Shown here: positions 51,227-59,770 of the stretch, piece by piece
Numbering within the stretch: position 1 is the first letter of the stretch
Layout: every line of letters starts with the position of its first letter
DNA from: Candidatus Omnitrophota bacterium
GTDB lineage: Bacteria > Omnitrophota > Gorgyraeia > 2-01-FULL-45-10
Direction: 5' to 3'
Length of the DNA: 64,000 nt
Assembly: GCA_041650805.1 (NCBI GenBank)
Contig: JBAZKM010000009.1
Coordinates: 1-64,000 of the forward strand
Position numbers and translations under genes: made by a program
Notes under the pieces: model-generated
The model's database searches: none
Seen by the model: the letters and a program-made list of their open reading frames with translations, nothing else
What the model was told of the DNA's origin: nothing

Positions 51227-52929
51227 CGGCTGTAACCCTCCAGGCAATATGCCTTTTGAACTATCGATCTGAATATCTCCGTATCGGTCTTCCCCAGGTC
51301 CTTATAATGCTCTACGATCTTCGGCTCAAGGGAAGTGAGCCCTGAACCGTGCTGGCCCCTCAGTTTGGCATTGAAGAGTGTAAAGAAAGGCAGCTCGGAT
51401 TCGCCGACTGCATACATCCCCGCCACCATGAGAGGCAGTTTCCAGAAGAGCTTCTCTACTTCGTGCACTATCGCCCTGTCGGCGCCGGCCGGGTGGCTGC
51501 CGCCTGAATCGAGATAGCCGGTGAGGCAGCTGTGTATCTTCGCGAACTGTTCAGGCCAGGCGCTCTTCGGGCCGGCCCTCTTATCCATGAGGGCTAATAG
51601 CGTTTCTGCGTTCTCGACGCTTATCGTGAGCCATTTGGGATCTATCCCGAGGCAGTATTCGCAGACGTTCGTCTCGAGGAACGGAAAACGCGCCTCGATG
51701 GGCCCGCGGTTCATGAATATTATCGAGGCGCGGCGCATCATATTCTCATATATGGCATTGATGAAGATGAGCCGGCTCTTATGATTGACCTGCACCTTAT
51801 GGCTCGCGTCGAGCTCCTTCCAGGAGTCATATGCGCCCAGGAGCTCGTCCACACCATGGCCTCCTATAGTGACCTTGAACCCGTCCTTACGCATCTCGGG
51901 GGCGAGGTAGTAATATATAGGAAGAGGGTATACGCTGAGCGCCTTTATCTTCCTCATCTCGAATATCTCTATTATATCTGCGATATCCCTGACCACCTGG
52001 TCGCCGGATGCCCTGACCTCTTTCAACCGGAGTCCCATCGTCTTCAGCCCCTCGGCGGCTATCTTCGCCCGAGCCACATCCGGGGAGTCGTAACCGTCTA
52101 TCGCGAAGACATAGGAGGTCGGCTGATAATTGACATTCTTGAAGTCAATATTGGAGAGGACATACCAGGTCGTAAGCAGGCTGTCTATCCCGCCCGAGAG
52201 CATGGTGCATATGGGCACATCCCCCATCGTCCTGTGCATGGCGGAACGCTTCAGCAATTTGTGGAGCTCCTCCCCGACCTTCAGAAGAGGCAGGGATCTC
52301 TTGATCGGCCTGGGCTTGTAATATTGTTCCAGTGTCAATTCAAAAGTATCCAGGTCGAGTATCGCCATGTAGCCCGGCACCAGCTCCACCGGCTTCGCCA
52401 GGTCCATCCAGGAAAGCGGGCGGAACCCCTTCAGCTCGCTCGAAAATATGAAGACCCTCTTGTCGCGGTCGTAATAATAGAATAAGGGCAGGCGGCCCGG
52501 CCAGTCGCGCGTGATCACGAGCTTCCTCTTATTCTCATCGTGGATGGCGATGGCGAACATGGAATCTATCTCCCTATTCTTCACGAAATCCTTGCCGGAA
52601 TGCTCGTATGCCTTTAAGAAGACCTCCGTATCGCCTTCCGTATGGAATGTCTTTCCTTTTTTGGTGAGATCATCCCGTATATCCCTGAAATTGTAAAGCT
52701 CCCCGTTGAAGACAAGGTGTATCTTCCCGTCGTCCGAATCGTACGGCTGGTCCGATTCGCCCGGCGCGACATCATGCTTCCACGACTCCTTGACGAGGTG
52801 GCGGCGGCTTCCCACGACCACGCCGCCCGACTCCTTCACCGTGATGCCGTCATTCCCGCGTTTTATACAAAGAAGGCACTCGTACGCCTCTTCCCTGGTC
52901 AAACCTATGCCTCCGACTATTCCGCACAT
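51220..52929 (-). CDS. asnB: Asparagine synthetase (glutamine-hydrolysing) homologue
   Basis: 569 residues. Class II glutamine amidotransferase domain starting at Cys2 (MCGIVGGIG) with FNGELYNFRDIRDDL and GDTEVFLKAYE, followed by an ATP-pyrophosphatase synthetase domain with SGGIDSLLTTW and GHGVDELLGAYDSW. In envelope loci such AsnB relatives amidate sugar carboxylates or peptide side chains. A housekeeping asparagine synthetase is also possible. It overlaps cysC by 13 bases and the ALDH by 7, so it is part of one translational chain. Confidence 0.88.
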   Translation of the reverse strand: MCGIVGGIGLTREEAYECLLCIKRGNDGITVKESGGVVVGSRRHLVKESWKHDVAPGESDQPYDSDDGKIHLVFNGELYNFRDIRDDLTKKGKTFHTEGDTEVFLKAYEHSGKDFVKNREIDSMFAIAIHDENKRKLVITRDWPGRLPLFYYYDRDKRVFIFSSELKGFRPLSWMDLAKPVELVPGYMAILDLDTFELTLEQYYKPRPIKRSLPLLKVGEELHKLLKRSAMHRTMGDVPICTMLSGGIDSLLTTWYVLSNIDFKNVNYQPTSYVFAIDGYDSPDVARAKIAAEGLKTMGLRLKEVRASGDQVVRDIADIIEIFEMRKIKALSVYPLPIYYYLAPEMRKDGFKVTIGGHGVDELLGAYDSWKELDASHKVQVNHKSRLIFINAIYENMMRRASIIFMNRGPIEARFPFLETNVCEYCLGIDPKWLTISVENAETLLALMDKRAGPKSAWPEQFAKIHSCLTGYLDSGGSHPAGADRAIVHEVEKLFWKLPLMVAGMYAVGESELPFFTLFNAKLRGQHGSGLTSLEPKIVEHYKDLGKTDTEIFRSIVQKAYCLEGYSRC

Positions 52930-53468
52930 GTTTTACTCCACCTCTTTTCCAGTTCTCTCCACAACGTTTCAAGCATCTCATCCGGGGAGGTCCTGCCGCT
53001 GTCGAGCACGACGTCCGCGTTCTTCGGATCCTCATAAGGTATGTCGAGGCCCAGGACGTTCTTCGCCTGCCCTTTTAAGACGGGCGAATAGACATTCTTG
53101 GTGTCCCGCGCCATACAGGTCTCGAGGTCGCATTTAAGGTACACCTCGAAGTAACCTTTAAGCCCTTTCCTGCATCTGGCGCGGTCGTCTTCGAACGGAT
53201 GTATTATGGCGACGACCGGCAATACGCCACCCCCGGAGATGAGGCGTGCCAGGCGCTCTACCCGCCGGGTCTGTTTACGTCTCGATTCTACGTCATAACC
53301 CAGCCGCTCTTCGAAGAGGTCGCGTATCTGATCTCCATCCAGTAGGATGTTCGGACGCCCATTCTCCCATAACCGCTTGGACAAAAGACGCGCCAGCGTC
53401 GTCTTTCCTGAAGACGAAAGCCCTATTATCCAGATGCTTCCCGCATTTCCTGTCTTCTTAAGGTCCAT
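52917..53468 (-). CDS. cysC: Adenylylsulfate (APS) kinase
   Basis: 183 residues, full length for CysC. Walker A GLSSSGKT at 16-23, LLDGDQIRD (variant of DGDNVR), VAIIHPFEDDRARCRKG, and LKGQAKNVLGLDIPYEDP with AD..LDSG. It phosphorylates APS at the 3' position to give PAPS, the donor for sulfotransferases. ATP sulfurylase lies 10 kb downstream and a sulfotransferase 3 kb upstream. No PAPS or APS reductase is found, so assimilatory reduction is not the obvious use. Confidence 0.94.
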   Translation of the reverse strand: MDLKKTGNAGSIWIIGLSSSGKTTLARLLSKRLWENGRPNILLDGDQIRDLFEERLGYDVESRRKQTRRVERLARLISGGGVLPVVAIIHPFEDDRARCRKGLKGYFEVYLKCDLETCMARDTKNVYSPVLKGQAKNVLGLDIPYEDPKNADVVLDSGRTSPDEMLETLWRELEKRWSKTCAE

Positions 53469-53484
53469 AATTGCTCTTGTAAGC

Positions 53485-54507
53485 TCAATGTTTAAAATGC
53501 CTGCACCCTGTAGTCACCATGCTCATCCCGTATCTATCGCACGTCTCTATTATCCTCGGGTCGGCCTTGTCCCCTCCCTGGTGGATTATGGCCGTTATTC
53601 CGGCCTCATGAGCATACTCTATGCTGTCGGCCCGCGAAAAACGCGCGTCGCTCGCCATGGTCGCGCCCCTTGCCCTCTCCCCGGCCTTCCGCAGGGCTAT
53701 TGCCGCCGCCTCTTCCCTGAGTATCTGTCCGGTCGCGATGCCGACCGTCTTCGTGCCTTTGGATATGACTATGGCGTTCGACTTCGTATATTTCGCTATC
53801 TTGTTCCCGAATATGAGCGAGCTCTCTTCCTCTGCGGAAGGCGCCCTCTTCGTCACCACCTGTAGCCCCTTTTCGCCGATCAGCTTCAGGTCCGTGTCCT
53901 GGACAAGGAAACCTCCGATGACCTTCTTATAATCCATCTCTTTGTCGCTCCCATCCTTCAGTTTAGGGAGCTCGAACATCACAAGGTCATCTTTCGCGGA
54001 AAATATATCGATCGTATCCCTGTCGAAATAAGGGGCTATCACCGACTCGATGCGCACGGATCTCGTCTCATCCATGATGAGCCCGGCCAGGGCCCTGTCG
54101 ACCCTGCCGTTCACAACGACCGTTGTGCCGAAAAGCCCCTGCCTGTCGCAGTCCAATGCCTCCGTGAAGGCGGCCGATATGGAATCTGCCGATGATGCGC
54201 CGCACGGGTTGGTGTGCTTCACAAAGATGACGGTGGGCAGGTCGAAGACCTTTATCATCTCGATGGCCGTATTAGCGTCTATAAGGATGTTGGAGGAGAC
54301 CTCCCTGCCGCGCAGTTTTCTGGCATCGCATATCCCGGTGCCGTTGGAGGACGGGTCCCTGTAAAGCGCCGCCTTCTGGTGATGGTTCTCACCCATATAC
54401 ACGTCGTAGACCTTTTCCAGCTCCAGCTTCATTACCCGCGGGAATTTCTCCCTGCCCTCTCTTTTGACCGGGACCTTATTCGCCGCGGCATCTTTGACCC
54501 TTGCCAT
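53485..54507 (-). CDS. Stand-alone AICAR transformylase domain (PurH C-terminal half)
   Basis: 340 residues. The entire C-terminal formyltransferase half of PurH is present: YMGENHHQKAALY, LRGREVSSNILIDA, FVKHTNPCG with Lys97/His98 (catalytic), GGFLVQDTD, VGIATGQILREEA, MASDARFSRADS and TTGCRHFKH at the end. The IMP cyclohydrolase (MGS-fold) half is missing. The gene starts directly with a short basic leader and a perfect AAGGAG site. It may act on AICAR with formyl-THF, or on another 5-aminoimidazole-like substrate in the neighbouring pathway. Confidence 0.9.
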   Translation of the reverse strand: MARVKDAAANKVPVKREGREKFPRVMKLELEKVYDVYMGENHHQKAALYRDPSSNGTGICDARKLRGREVSSNILIDANTAIEMIKVFDLPTVIFVKHTNPCGASSADSISAAFTEALDCDRQGLFGTTVVVNGRVDRALAGLIMDETRSVRIESVIAPYFDRDTIDIFSAKDDLVMFELPKLKDGSDKEMDYKKVIGGFLVQDTDLKLIGEKGLQVVTKRAPSAEEESSLIFGNKIAKYTKSNAIVISKGTKTVGIATGQILREEAAAIALRKAGERARGATMASDARFSRADSIEYAHEAGITAIIHQGGDKADPRIIETCDRYGMSMVTTGCRHFKH

Positions 54508-54526
54508 CGATAGTCTCCTTATCCAG

Positions 54527-56023
54527 TTATAGCCGGTTCCTGCCGGTCGCGTCCTGATTGTGGTGTATCCCCAGCTTGCGCCTCGTCTGCCTGCGGTGTT
54601 CGTTCAGCTTCTCGACCGTCGTCAGGTACATCTCGGCTACCTTCGCCGTCTTCTCCGGCGTGCTGAAGTTTATCCTGTCCCACTCATAGGCGCGCACGAT
54701 CTTGAGCTCGAACGGCGTGAATTCGTCCGTAGTTATGAACCCCTCCCCGTAACCGAAGAAGCCGTCGTCCAGGAATGAAAAGTTGGCAGGCAGGAGCCCC
54801 TTCTCTTTCGCGATCCTGTAGAGGTCTGTGCCGGGCTGCGGGGTGGCGATATGAAAATGGGTGACATCGAACTGCATCTTTTCCGCGAACCTGAAGGTCT
54901 CCAGTATCTCATCCCACGTCTCCCCGGGAAGGCCTATCACGAAATTGGCCCCTATATCCATCCCTGCATCACGGCACATCTTGACCACTTTAGGGATGAG
55001 GTCGAGCTTGAACGGCTTCCTGATTATCTTCGTCAGTACCCTGGTGTTGCCGGATTCGACCGAGATTATTATCTTCGAGCAACCGCTCCGCTTCATCATC
55101 GCGAGAAGTTCCGGATCGAGATGCCATGCCGATACGTTCGCGTGGTGCCAGGTAAGCTTCGGGTTCTTCTTCCTGCGCTCTATGATCCCCTCTATTATCT
55201 TCTCAACGCGTTTCCTGTCATACAGGAAGAGGTCGTCTATAAAGATGAAATGGTTTATGTCGTATTTCGCCATGAGCCAGTCCATATCGCTCAAGACCTT
55301 CTCTGCCGAATAGAAAAGGAGGCCCCTTCCCTGCAGCACCTTGTTGGCGCAGAAGACGCAGTTGTGCGGGCACCCGCGGGAGGTCATCATGGAGAACGTC
55401 TTCCCCCGCCCGTTCGCCATGAAATCCATGTGGACCTGATCAAGGTAAGGCGAAAGGTCCATATAGGAATAGTCGGTGTCTCTCAATTCCGCGAGGCGCA
55501 TATCATCGGCCGTTATGGGGTTTATGCGGACATTGCCATCCCCGCCCCTGTACGCGATGCCCTTCGTATCCTTTGCGGCCTTATCGTTGCCGCCGAGCGT
55601 GATCTTCATGAACTCATTCAACCGTGTCTCTGCCGGGCCTATGAATACGTAAGAGAGATTTTTGTCCCTCTCCATCGCCTCTTTGGGAAGGAGCGTAGGA
55701 TAGGACCCTCCCAATATGGTCAATATGCCCGGGAAGAGAGAGCGGGCTATCGCGAATATCGCGTGGAACTGCCTCGAATATTCCATCGAGACGCCGGAGA
55801 CCAGTACCGCGTCCGGCTTAAGGTCGCGCAACTTATTTTTTACCGCTTCCTCGGACATGTCTTTGCCGTTCGCGTCCAGGATGCTGAAGTCGTACTCATC
55901 CTTCAGCAGGGCCGTTATGACGAACGCGCAATTGTTGGCTATCATCCACGGCCGTTTCCCGTACCACCTGGTATTGGGTATCACCAGGACCACTCTCTTC
56001 TTCATAGACGAATCAATGCCCAT
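54527..56023 (-). CDS. B12-binding domain radical SAM protein
   Basis: 498 residues. N-terminal B12-type domain (VVLVIPNTRWYGKRPWM, AVLVSGVSMEYS, ILTILGGSYPTLLPKE, YVFIGPAE) and a radical SAM core with CPHNCVFC (around residue 208), followed by FIFIDDLFLYDR, SVESGNTRVLTKIIRKPF and GANFVIGLPGETWDE. The C-terminus has TPEKTAKVAEMYL. Third protein with this architecture in the window. Product unknown. It is 30 bases from the sulfotransferase gene, so a modified lipid or sugar substrate is possible. Confidence 0.87.
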   Translation of the reverse strand: MGIDSSMKKRVVLVIPNTRWYGKRPWMIANNCAFVITALLKDEYDFSILDANGKDMSEEAVKNKLRDLKPDAVLVSGVSMEYSRQFHAIFAIARSLFPGILTILGGSYPTLLPKEAMERDKNLSYVFIGPAETRLNEFMKITLGGNDKAAKDTKGIAYRGGDGNVRINPITADDMRLAELRDTDYSYMDLSPYLDQVHMDFMANGRGKTFSMMTSRGCPHNCVFCANKVLQGRGLLFYSAEKVLSDMDWLMAKYDINHFIFIDDLFLYDRKRVEKIIEGIIERRKKNPKLTWHHANVSAWHLDPELLAMMKRSGCSKIIISVESGNTRVLTKIIRKPFKLDLIPKVVKMCRDAGMDIGANFVIGLPGETWDEILETFRFAEKMQFDVTHFHIATPQPGTDLYRIAKEKGLLPANFSFLDDGFFGYGEGFITTDEFTPFELKIVRAYEWDRINFSTPEKTAKVAEMYLTTVEKLNEHRRQTRRKLGIHHNQDATGRNRL

Positions 56024-56053
56024 GCCTCTTCTCCGCCTTTCGCTGTATATGCA

Positions 56054-57436
56054 TCACCCGATAAGGGGCGGTAAAAAATTACTGCCCGACCGCCTTCTGT
56101 ACAATGCCCTGTAATATATGCCCCACCGTTTAAATACCAGGACGGGCAGCGCGAATATCGACACCCAGAAACGGCAGTAACGGCATATCACATAAAGTAT
56201 CCGGGACGGCACCTTCTCGTACCATCTCTCTTTCCACAGATCGAACCTCTCATATGTCCATTTATAATAGTACGCGGCATTCTGGGTGTAGTCCTTACGG
56301 CTTGCCTTATCCTTCCCCTCGCGGTATGCGGCGCGCAGGAAGCGGATGTGCGAGACGGGGTTAAGATAAAAGATAAGGTCGCGCATCTCTATGCCCGAAG
56401 GCCGGAGGATCGCCAGGGAGAGCAGCATCCGGTTCCATACGGAATCGTTCCTGTAATATAGCGGGTCGTAACCATATTTAAGGCACAGGTCTAAGGATAT
56501 CCCCTCGAATACGAATATCTCTATCTTCGGATGGATCTTCTGCCAATCCTTAGACAGGACCCTCTTATATGTGCCTGTGACGGCCGGCATATTATATATC
56601 TCGTGACCCCACCACGGCTTTCCGTCGAAAGTCGTCGTGAGCATCGAATCCGAAAACCCTATGTCCAGCACCCGGGAGACGCTCTTCATCACGCCCTCCA
56701 GTTTCAGCGCCAGGTCCTCGTGCCTTATAAAATATATGCGCCCCGGTTTCGCCACCGACTTCAGCTCGCGCATCCTGTCGAAGACGTGCCTGTTCAGATT
56801 ATATGACGCATCGGCCCTGTATATCATGCAGTCCGTTTCGTTAAGTTTCACCCTGTCCACTTTCAGCAGGAGGTCATGGATACGGTGTATCTTGGACCTG
56901 GGGTCCCGGACCATCCCCAGGATGACGGCATCCGGAAAGTCGGCCATGAACTCTTTCAGGTACTCGTAAACATGATGGTGCCACAGGAGGACCGATTTTT
57001 TCGATATATCCTCGCCCTTGCAGAGCGCATAGGCATAATGGACCGCGAGGAAGAATGTCCTGCGTTCCACCTTCTGCCCCGCGAGCATATAGGCAAGATA
57101 AGACCTGAAGGCCGTTTCGTCGATCTCTATATGCTCGTCCTTGTTCTCACCCAGCGTCTCCAGGCCGCTCAGGCCCGGTATCCTCCGCGAGTCGATCACG
57201 GAGGCGTGCTTGACGCAAAACTTCTCTATTATGGCTTTCCACGTCCAGTCGGCGGCAAGCTCTTTTTTCCATGTGTCCCAGTGCGGGTAGAAATAGAGCA
57301 TGGGATAGGCGGGTATATTGTACAGGGCCGGATGGCCGTCCAGGTAACTCTGGAAGAGCTTGGACCCTCCGTCATTGGCTGATATGAGACAGACCGGCCT
57401 CGGCACCATGAAATCGGTAAATCGTGGCGCTACCAT
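56054..57436 (-). CDS. Sulfotransferase-family protein
   Basis: About 460 residues. NDGGSKLFQSYLDGHPALY (21-39) fits the PAPS 5'-phosphosulfate loop, RDPRS (177-181) with the following KIHRIHD fits the 3'-phosphate binding motif, and RIYFIRHEDLALKLEGVM matches the typical YEDL region. Membrane association is suggested by a C-terminal hydrophobic segment (FWVSIFALPVLVF). It would sulfate a carbohydrate using PAPS from Sat/CysC. ATG at 57436 has an AGGAGAC site. The frame is open further upstream through a repeat, but those residues are low quality. Confidence 0.85.
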   Translation of the reverse strand: MVAPRFTDFMVPRPVCLISANDGGSKLFQSYLDGHPALYNIPAYPMLYFYPHWDTWKKELAADWTWKAIIEKFCVKHASVIDSRRIPGLSGLETLGENKDEHIEIDETAFRSYLAYMLAGQKVERRTFFLAVHYAYALCKGEDISKKSVLLWHHHVYEYLKEFMADFPDAVILGMVRDPRSKIHRIHDLLLKVDRVKLNETDCMIYRADASYNLNRHVFDRMRELKSVAKPGRIYFIRHEDLALKLEGVMKSVSRVLDIGFSDSMLTTTFDGKPWWGHEIYNMPAVTGTYKRVLSKDWQKIHPKIEIFVFEGISLDLCLKYGYDPLYYRNDSVWNRMLLSLAILRPSGIEMRDLIFYLNPVSHIRFLRAAYREGKDKASRKDYTQNAAYYYKWTYERFDLWKERWYEKVPSRILYVICRYCRFWVSIFALPVLVFKRWGIYYRALYRRRSGSNFLPPLIG

Positions 57437-57453
57437 CTGTCTCCTGGTCCTAT

Positions 57454-57490
57454 CTGTGATCATCTGCGTTCTCTCTGTGATAATCTGCGT
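57454..57490. repeat. Two-copy tandem repeat (CTGTGAT-ATCTGCGT unit, 21-bp period)
   Basis: CTGTGATCATCTGCGT (57454-57469) and CTGTGATAATCTGCGT (57475-57490) differ at one base and are spaced by 21 bases. On the minus strand they encode the last ten residues and stop codon of the WbuC gene, ending in RERR, and then form the leader of the sulfotransferase gene. Such low-complexity units are a known style of dispersed repeat in some environmental genomes. Whether it is dispersed here needs other copies. Confidence 0.75.
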
Positions 57491-57972
57491 AAAAACGCGT
57501 TTATCCCTTCGGCATCCCCATAATCCGGCGACCACGGCGCAAGTTCGCTCTCGTTCCTTATAAAAGGTCCGCGCGTTGTCTCATGTACTATGACAAATTC
57601 CGTGTTCGGCACCACCGTATGCCAGAGCTCATCGGCCATCCTGTAAAAGAACGTCAGGCCGCTTCCTGCGGGCCCCATCTCCACTCTCCTCATAACCTTA
57701 CCCCGCCTGTCGAAGAGGGCTACGGTCATCCTGCCTTCGATGACGTGGAACGATTCGCTCTTATCGCTATGCCTGTGCGGCCTCGCATAGGACCCCTTGC
57801 AGAAGGCGATCACCATCTCGTGCACCTTATCGGCGTGGTCCTTATGCAGGCAGAGGCGCGCCCTCTTCAGGTCCGACTTAGCGGCCTCTTTCTTCAGGCG
57901 GCGGATATCTTCATCTCTGATCTCTATTATCCCGCTTTTACAGAATGTTACCGGCCCCTTACCTGCCTTCAT
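57460..57972 (-). CDS. WbuC-family cupin protein
   Basis: 170 residues. Cupin fold with metal-ligand residues in PHRHSDKSESFHVIEGRM (His66, His68, Glu73, His76) and His118 in LWHTVV. The ARLCLHKDHADKVHEMVIAFCKGSYARPHRH block is the WbuC signature. WbuC genes sit at the ends of O-antigen clusters, with no established reaction. Its final ten residues are encoded by a tandem repeat and look like a replacement tail. ATG at 57972 has AGGAG seven bases before. The overlap with the aminotransferase stop is 14 bases. Confidence 0.85.
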   Translation of the reverse strand: MKAGKGPVTFCKSGIIEIRDEDIRRLKKEAAKSDLKRARLCLHKDHADKVHEMVIAFCKGSYARPHRHSDKSESFHVIEGRMTVALFDRRGKVMRRVEMGPAGSGLTFFYRMADELWHTVVPNTEFVIVHETTRGPFIRNESELAPWSPDYGDAEGINAFLRRLSQRERR

Positions 57973-59062
57973 CGAAAAATCTCCTGATAGCCCGGGCCAC
58001 ATATATGACATCGCTATCTTTCATCTTCTCGTGGCACGGTATACACAATACCTCTTTGACGAGCCGTTTGGCGTTAGGGACACGGCTCTTAACCGCATAC
58101 CGGAATGCCGGTTGTCCGCACATGAGATACGGGTGCTGTATCTTCGTCTCTATCCCGCAGGATGCAAGGAACGACCTGAGCGCATCCCTCTTCCCGGTCC
58201 TTATCGTATATGTATAGTAGACGTCCCTTTCGCCGGATCTCTCTTTCGGCAGGTCCACCACACCTTTCAATAGATGAGCGTACCGGGCCGCTATATTGCG
58301 CCTCCGCCGTATCACATCATTCACCCCGGGCAGGCGCTTTAGCAGTATCGCCGCCTGTATCGTGTCCAGCCGCCCGTTGAGGGACGATTCTATGCATCTC
58401 TCTTTATTGACCGTACCGTTATAGCGCAGTATGATGAGCCGCTCATAGATATCTTTCCGGTCGGTGACCACTATACCTGCCTCGCCGCATGCGGCGAAGA
58501 CCTTCATCGGATTCAAGCTGAAACAGCCGGCGTCGCCGAATGAACCCGCCATACGGCCGCGATAAAGGGCGCCGAATGCCTGCGAGGCATCTTCTATTAT
58601 GAGGAGACCGTGCCGTTTCGCTATCTTCAAAAGCCATGGCATATCGCAGACCTTGCCGGTGTAATGTACGGGCATGATCGCCTTCGTCCGGGACGTGATC
58701 AATTTTTCTACGCTGTCCGGGTCTATATTGAGATCGTCCCGTATGTCCGCGAATACTGCCCTTGCGCCTGTCAGGGCGACGGCATTGGCTGTAGCTATCC
58801 AGGAGAGCGCCGTCGTTATCACTTCATCCCCGGGCCCTATCCCTAAACTCTTCAGCGTCAGGAAGAGCGCGTCCGTGCCTGAATTGACGCCTACGGCATA
58901 CTTCCGGCCGCAACGGGATGCGATCTTCCGCTCGAGCGTCTCCACTTCAGGGCCGTTTATGATACGGCCGTGGAAGAGCACACCCCTGACTGCGCCGATG
59001 ATCTCTTTTCGGTCCCTTGCACTTTCCACCCTGAGGTCCAGGAAAGGTATCTTTCTATTCAT
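57959..59062 (-). CDS. DegT/DnrJ/EryC1-family sugar aminotransferase
   Basis: 367 residues. IPFLDLRVES, VGVNSGTDALFLTLKSLGIGPGDEVI, IEDASQAFGALYRGRMAGSFGDAGCFSLNPMKVFAACGEAGIVV with the PLP lysine in PMKVF, and NGRLDTIQAAILL. Aminates a keto-sugar nucleotide for the glycan. It is coupled to the methyltransferase upstream by four bases and to WbuC downstream. Second such enzyme in the window, besides the one at 28104. Confidence 0.92.
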   Translation of the reverse strand: MNRKIPFLDLRVESARDRKEIIGAVRGVLFHGRIINGPEVETLERKIASRCGRKYAVGVNSGTDALFLTLKSLGIGPGDEVITTALSWIATANAVALTGARAVFADIRDDLNIDPDSVEKLITSRTKAIMPVHYTGKVCDMPWLLKIAKRHGLLIIEDASQAFGALYRGRMAGSFGDAGCFSLNPMKVFAACGEAGIVVTDRKDIYERLIILRYNGTVNKERCIESSLNGRLDTIQAAILLKRLPGVNDVIRRRRNIAARYAHLLKGVVDLPKERSGERDVYYTYTIRTGKRDALRSFLASCGIETKIQHPYLMCGQPAFRYAVKSRVPNAKRLVKEVLCIPCHEKMKDSDVIYVARAIRRFFDEGR

Positions 59063-59748
59063 GGGACGAGTCCTATGACAAAGTAGTACCAGGCCATCTT
59101 CGGGAAGCCGGTATGGACCATCTCGTCGTTCATGGAGAATGCGAGCGTCCTCCCGAAATAGTTCTCGACCAGGTCCGTGAGCTCCTTCTGGTCATAGCAC
59201 TTCACATGGGATGCCCTGCTCACCGCGCTCTGGAACTTATATGAGTATATGCTCGGGGTCCCGATTATGGCCATGCCCGTCGGCTTCAGATGTCCGGCCA
59301 TCTTGGATATCAGCCGTTTTGCCTGGGGTGCGGTCATATGTTCTATAACGTCCATGGCGACGACCACGTCATACTTGCCGGACGGACTATAGTCGAAGAA
59401 GTCCTCCTTCAGGAATGTCACGTTCTTACGCCGGTTTATCTTCCGCGCCGCCTTGAGCTCGTACTCCTTCAGCTCGAGGCCGGTGACCTTGGCGCTATGC
59501 TGCCCGAGGAATATCGTCCCGAGACCGGAACCGCACCCTACCTCAAGGACCGTATCGGTCTTCTTGATGAGCCGGGCGACGAACTTATAACGCGCCAGGC
59601 GGATCAGGAATTGGAGAAGGTTATCATGGACGAAGTGGCCGTACTCCTGGGAGAGCGTGACCTCCGGATAATCCTCGTACTCCTCCACCACGAGCCGCTC
59701 AAAGAGTTTCGCCTTCTTATTGTACTTGTCTATGTCTATCTTGCCCAC
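59059..59748 (-). CDS. Class I SAM-dependent methyltransferase
   Basis: 229 residues. Motif I LEVGCGSGLGTIFL, GLELKEYELKAARK, EDFFDYSPSGKYDVVVAMDVIEHM and LKPTGMAIIGTPSIYSYKF. The HXXH-like aromatic-rich C-terminus and ATG-less start are unremarkable: GTG at 59748 with GGGAG eight bases before is the likely start. Probable sugar or lipid-linked substrate methyltransferase. Coupled to the DegT aminotransferase. Confidence 0.85.
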   Translation of the reverse strand: MGKIDIDKYNKKAKLFERLVVEEYEDYPEVTLSQEYGHFVHDNLLQFLIRLARYKFVARLIKKTDTVLEVGCGSGLGTIFLGQHSAKVTGLELKEYELKAARKINRRKNVTFLKEDFFDYSPSGKYDVVVAMDVIEHMTAPQAKRLISKMAGHLKPTGMAIIGTPSIYSYKFQSAVSRASHVKCYDQKELTDLVENYFGRTLAFSMNDEMVHTGFPKMAWYYFVIGLVP

Positions 59749-59770
59749 GGGGTCACTCCCTTCCTTTCCT

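Noticed and set aside
41529..53468. Assimilatory sulfate reduction operon
   Set aside because: Sat and CysC occur without any reductase or transport gene, so use in sulfation is more likely.
53485..54507. Truncated purH pseudogene
   Set aside because: The domain is complete, has its own perfect ribosome binding site, and the 19-base upstream gap leaves no remnant of the cyclohydrolase half.
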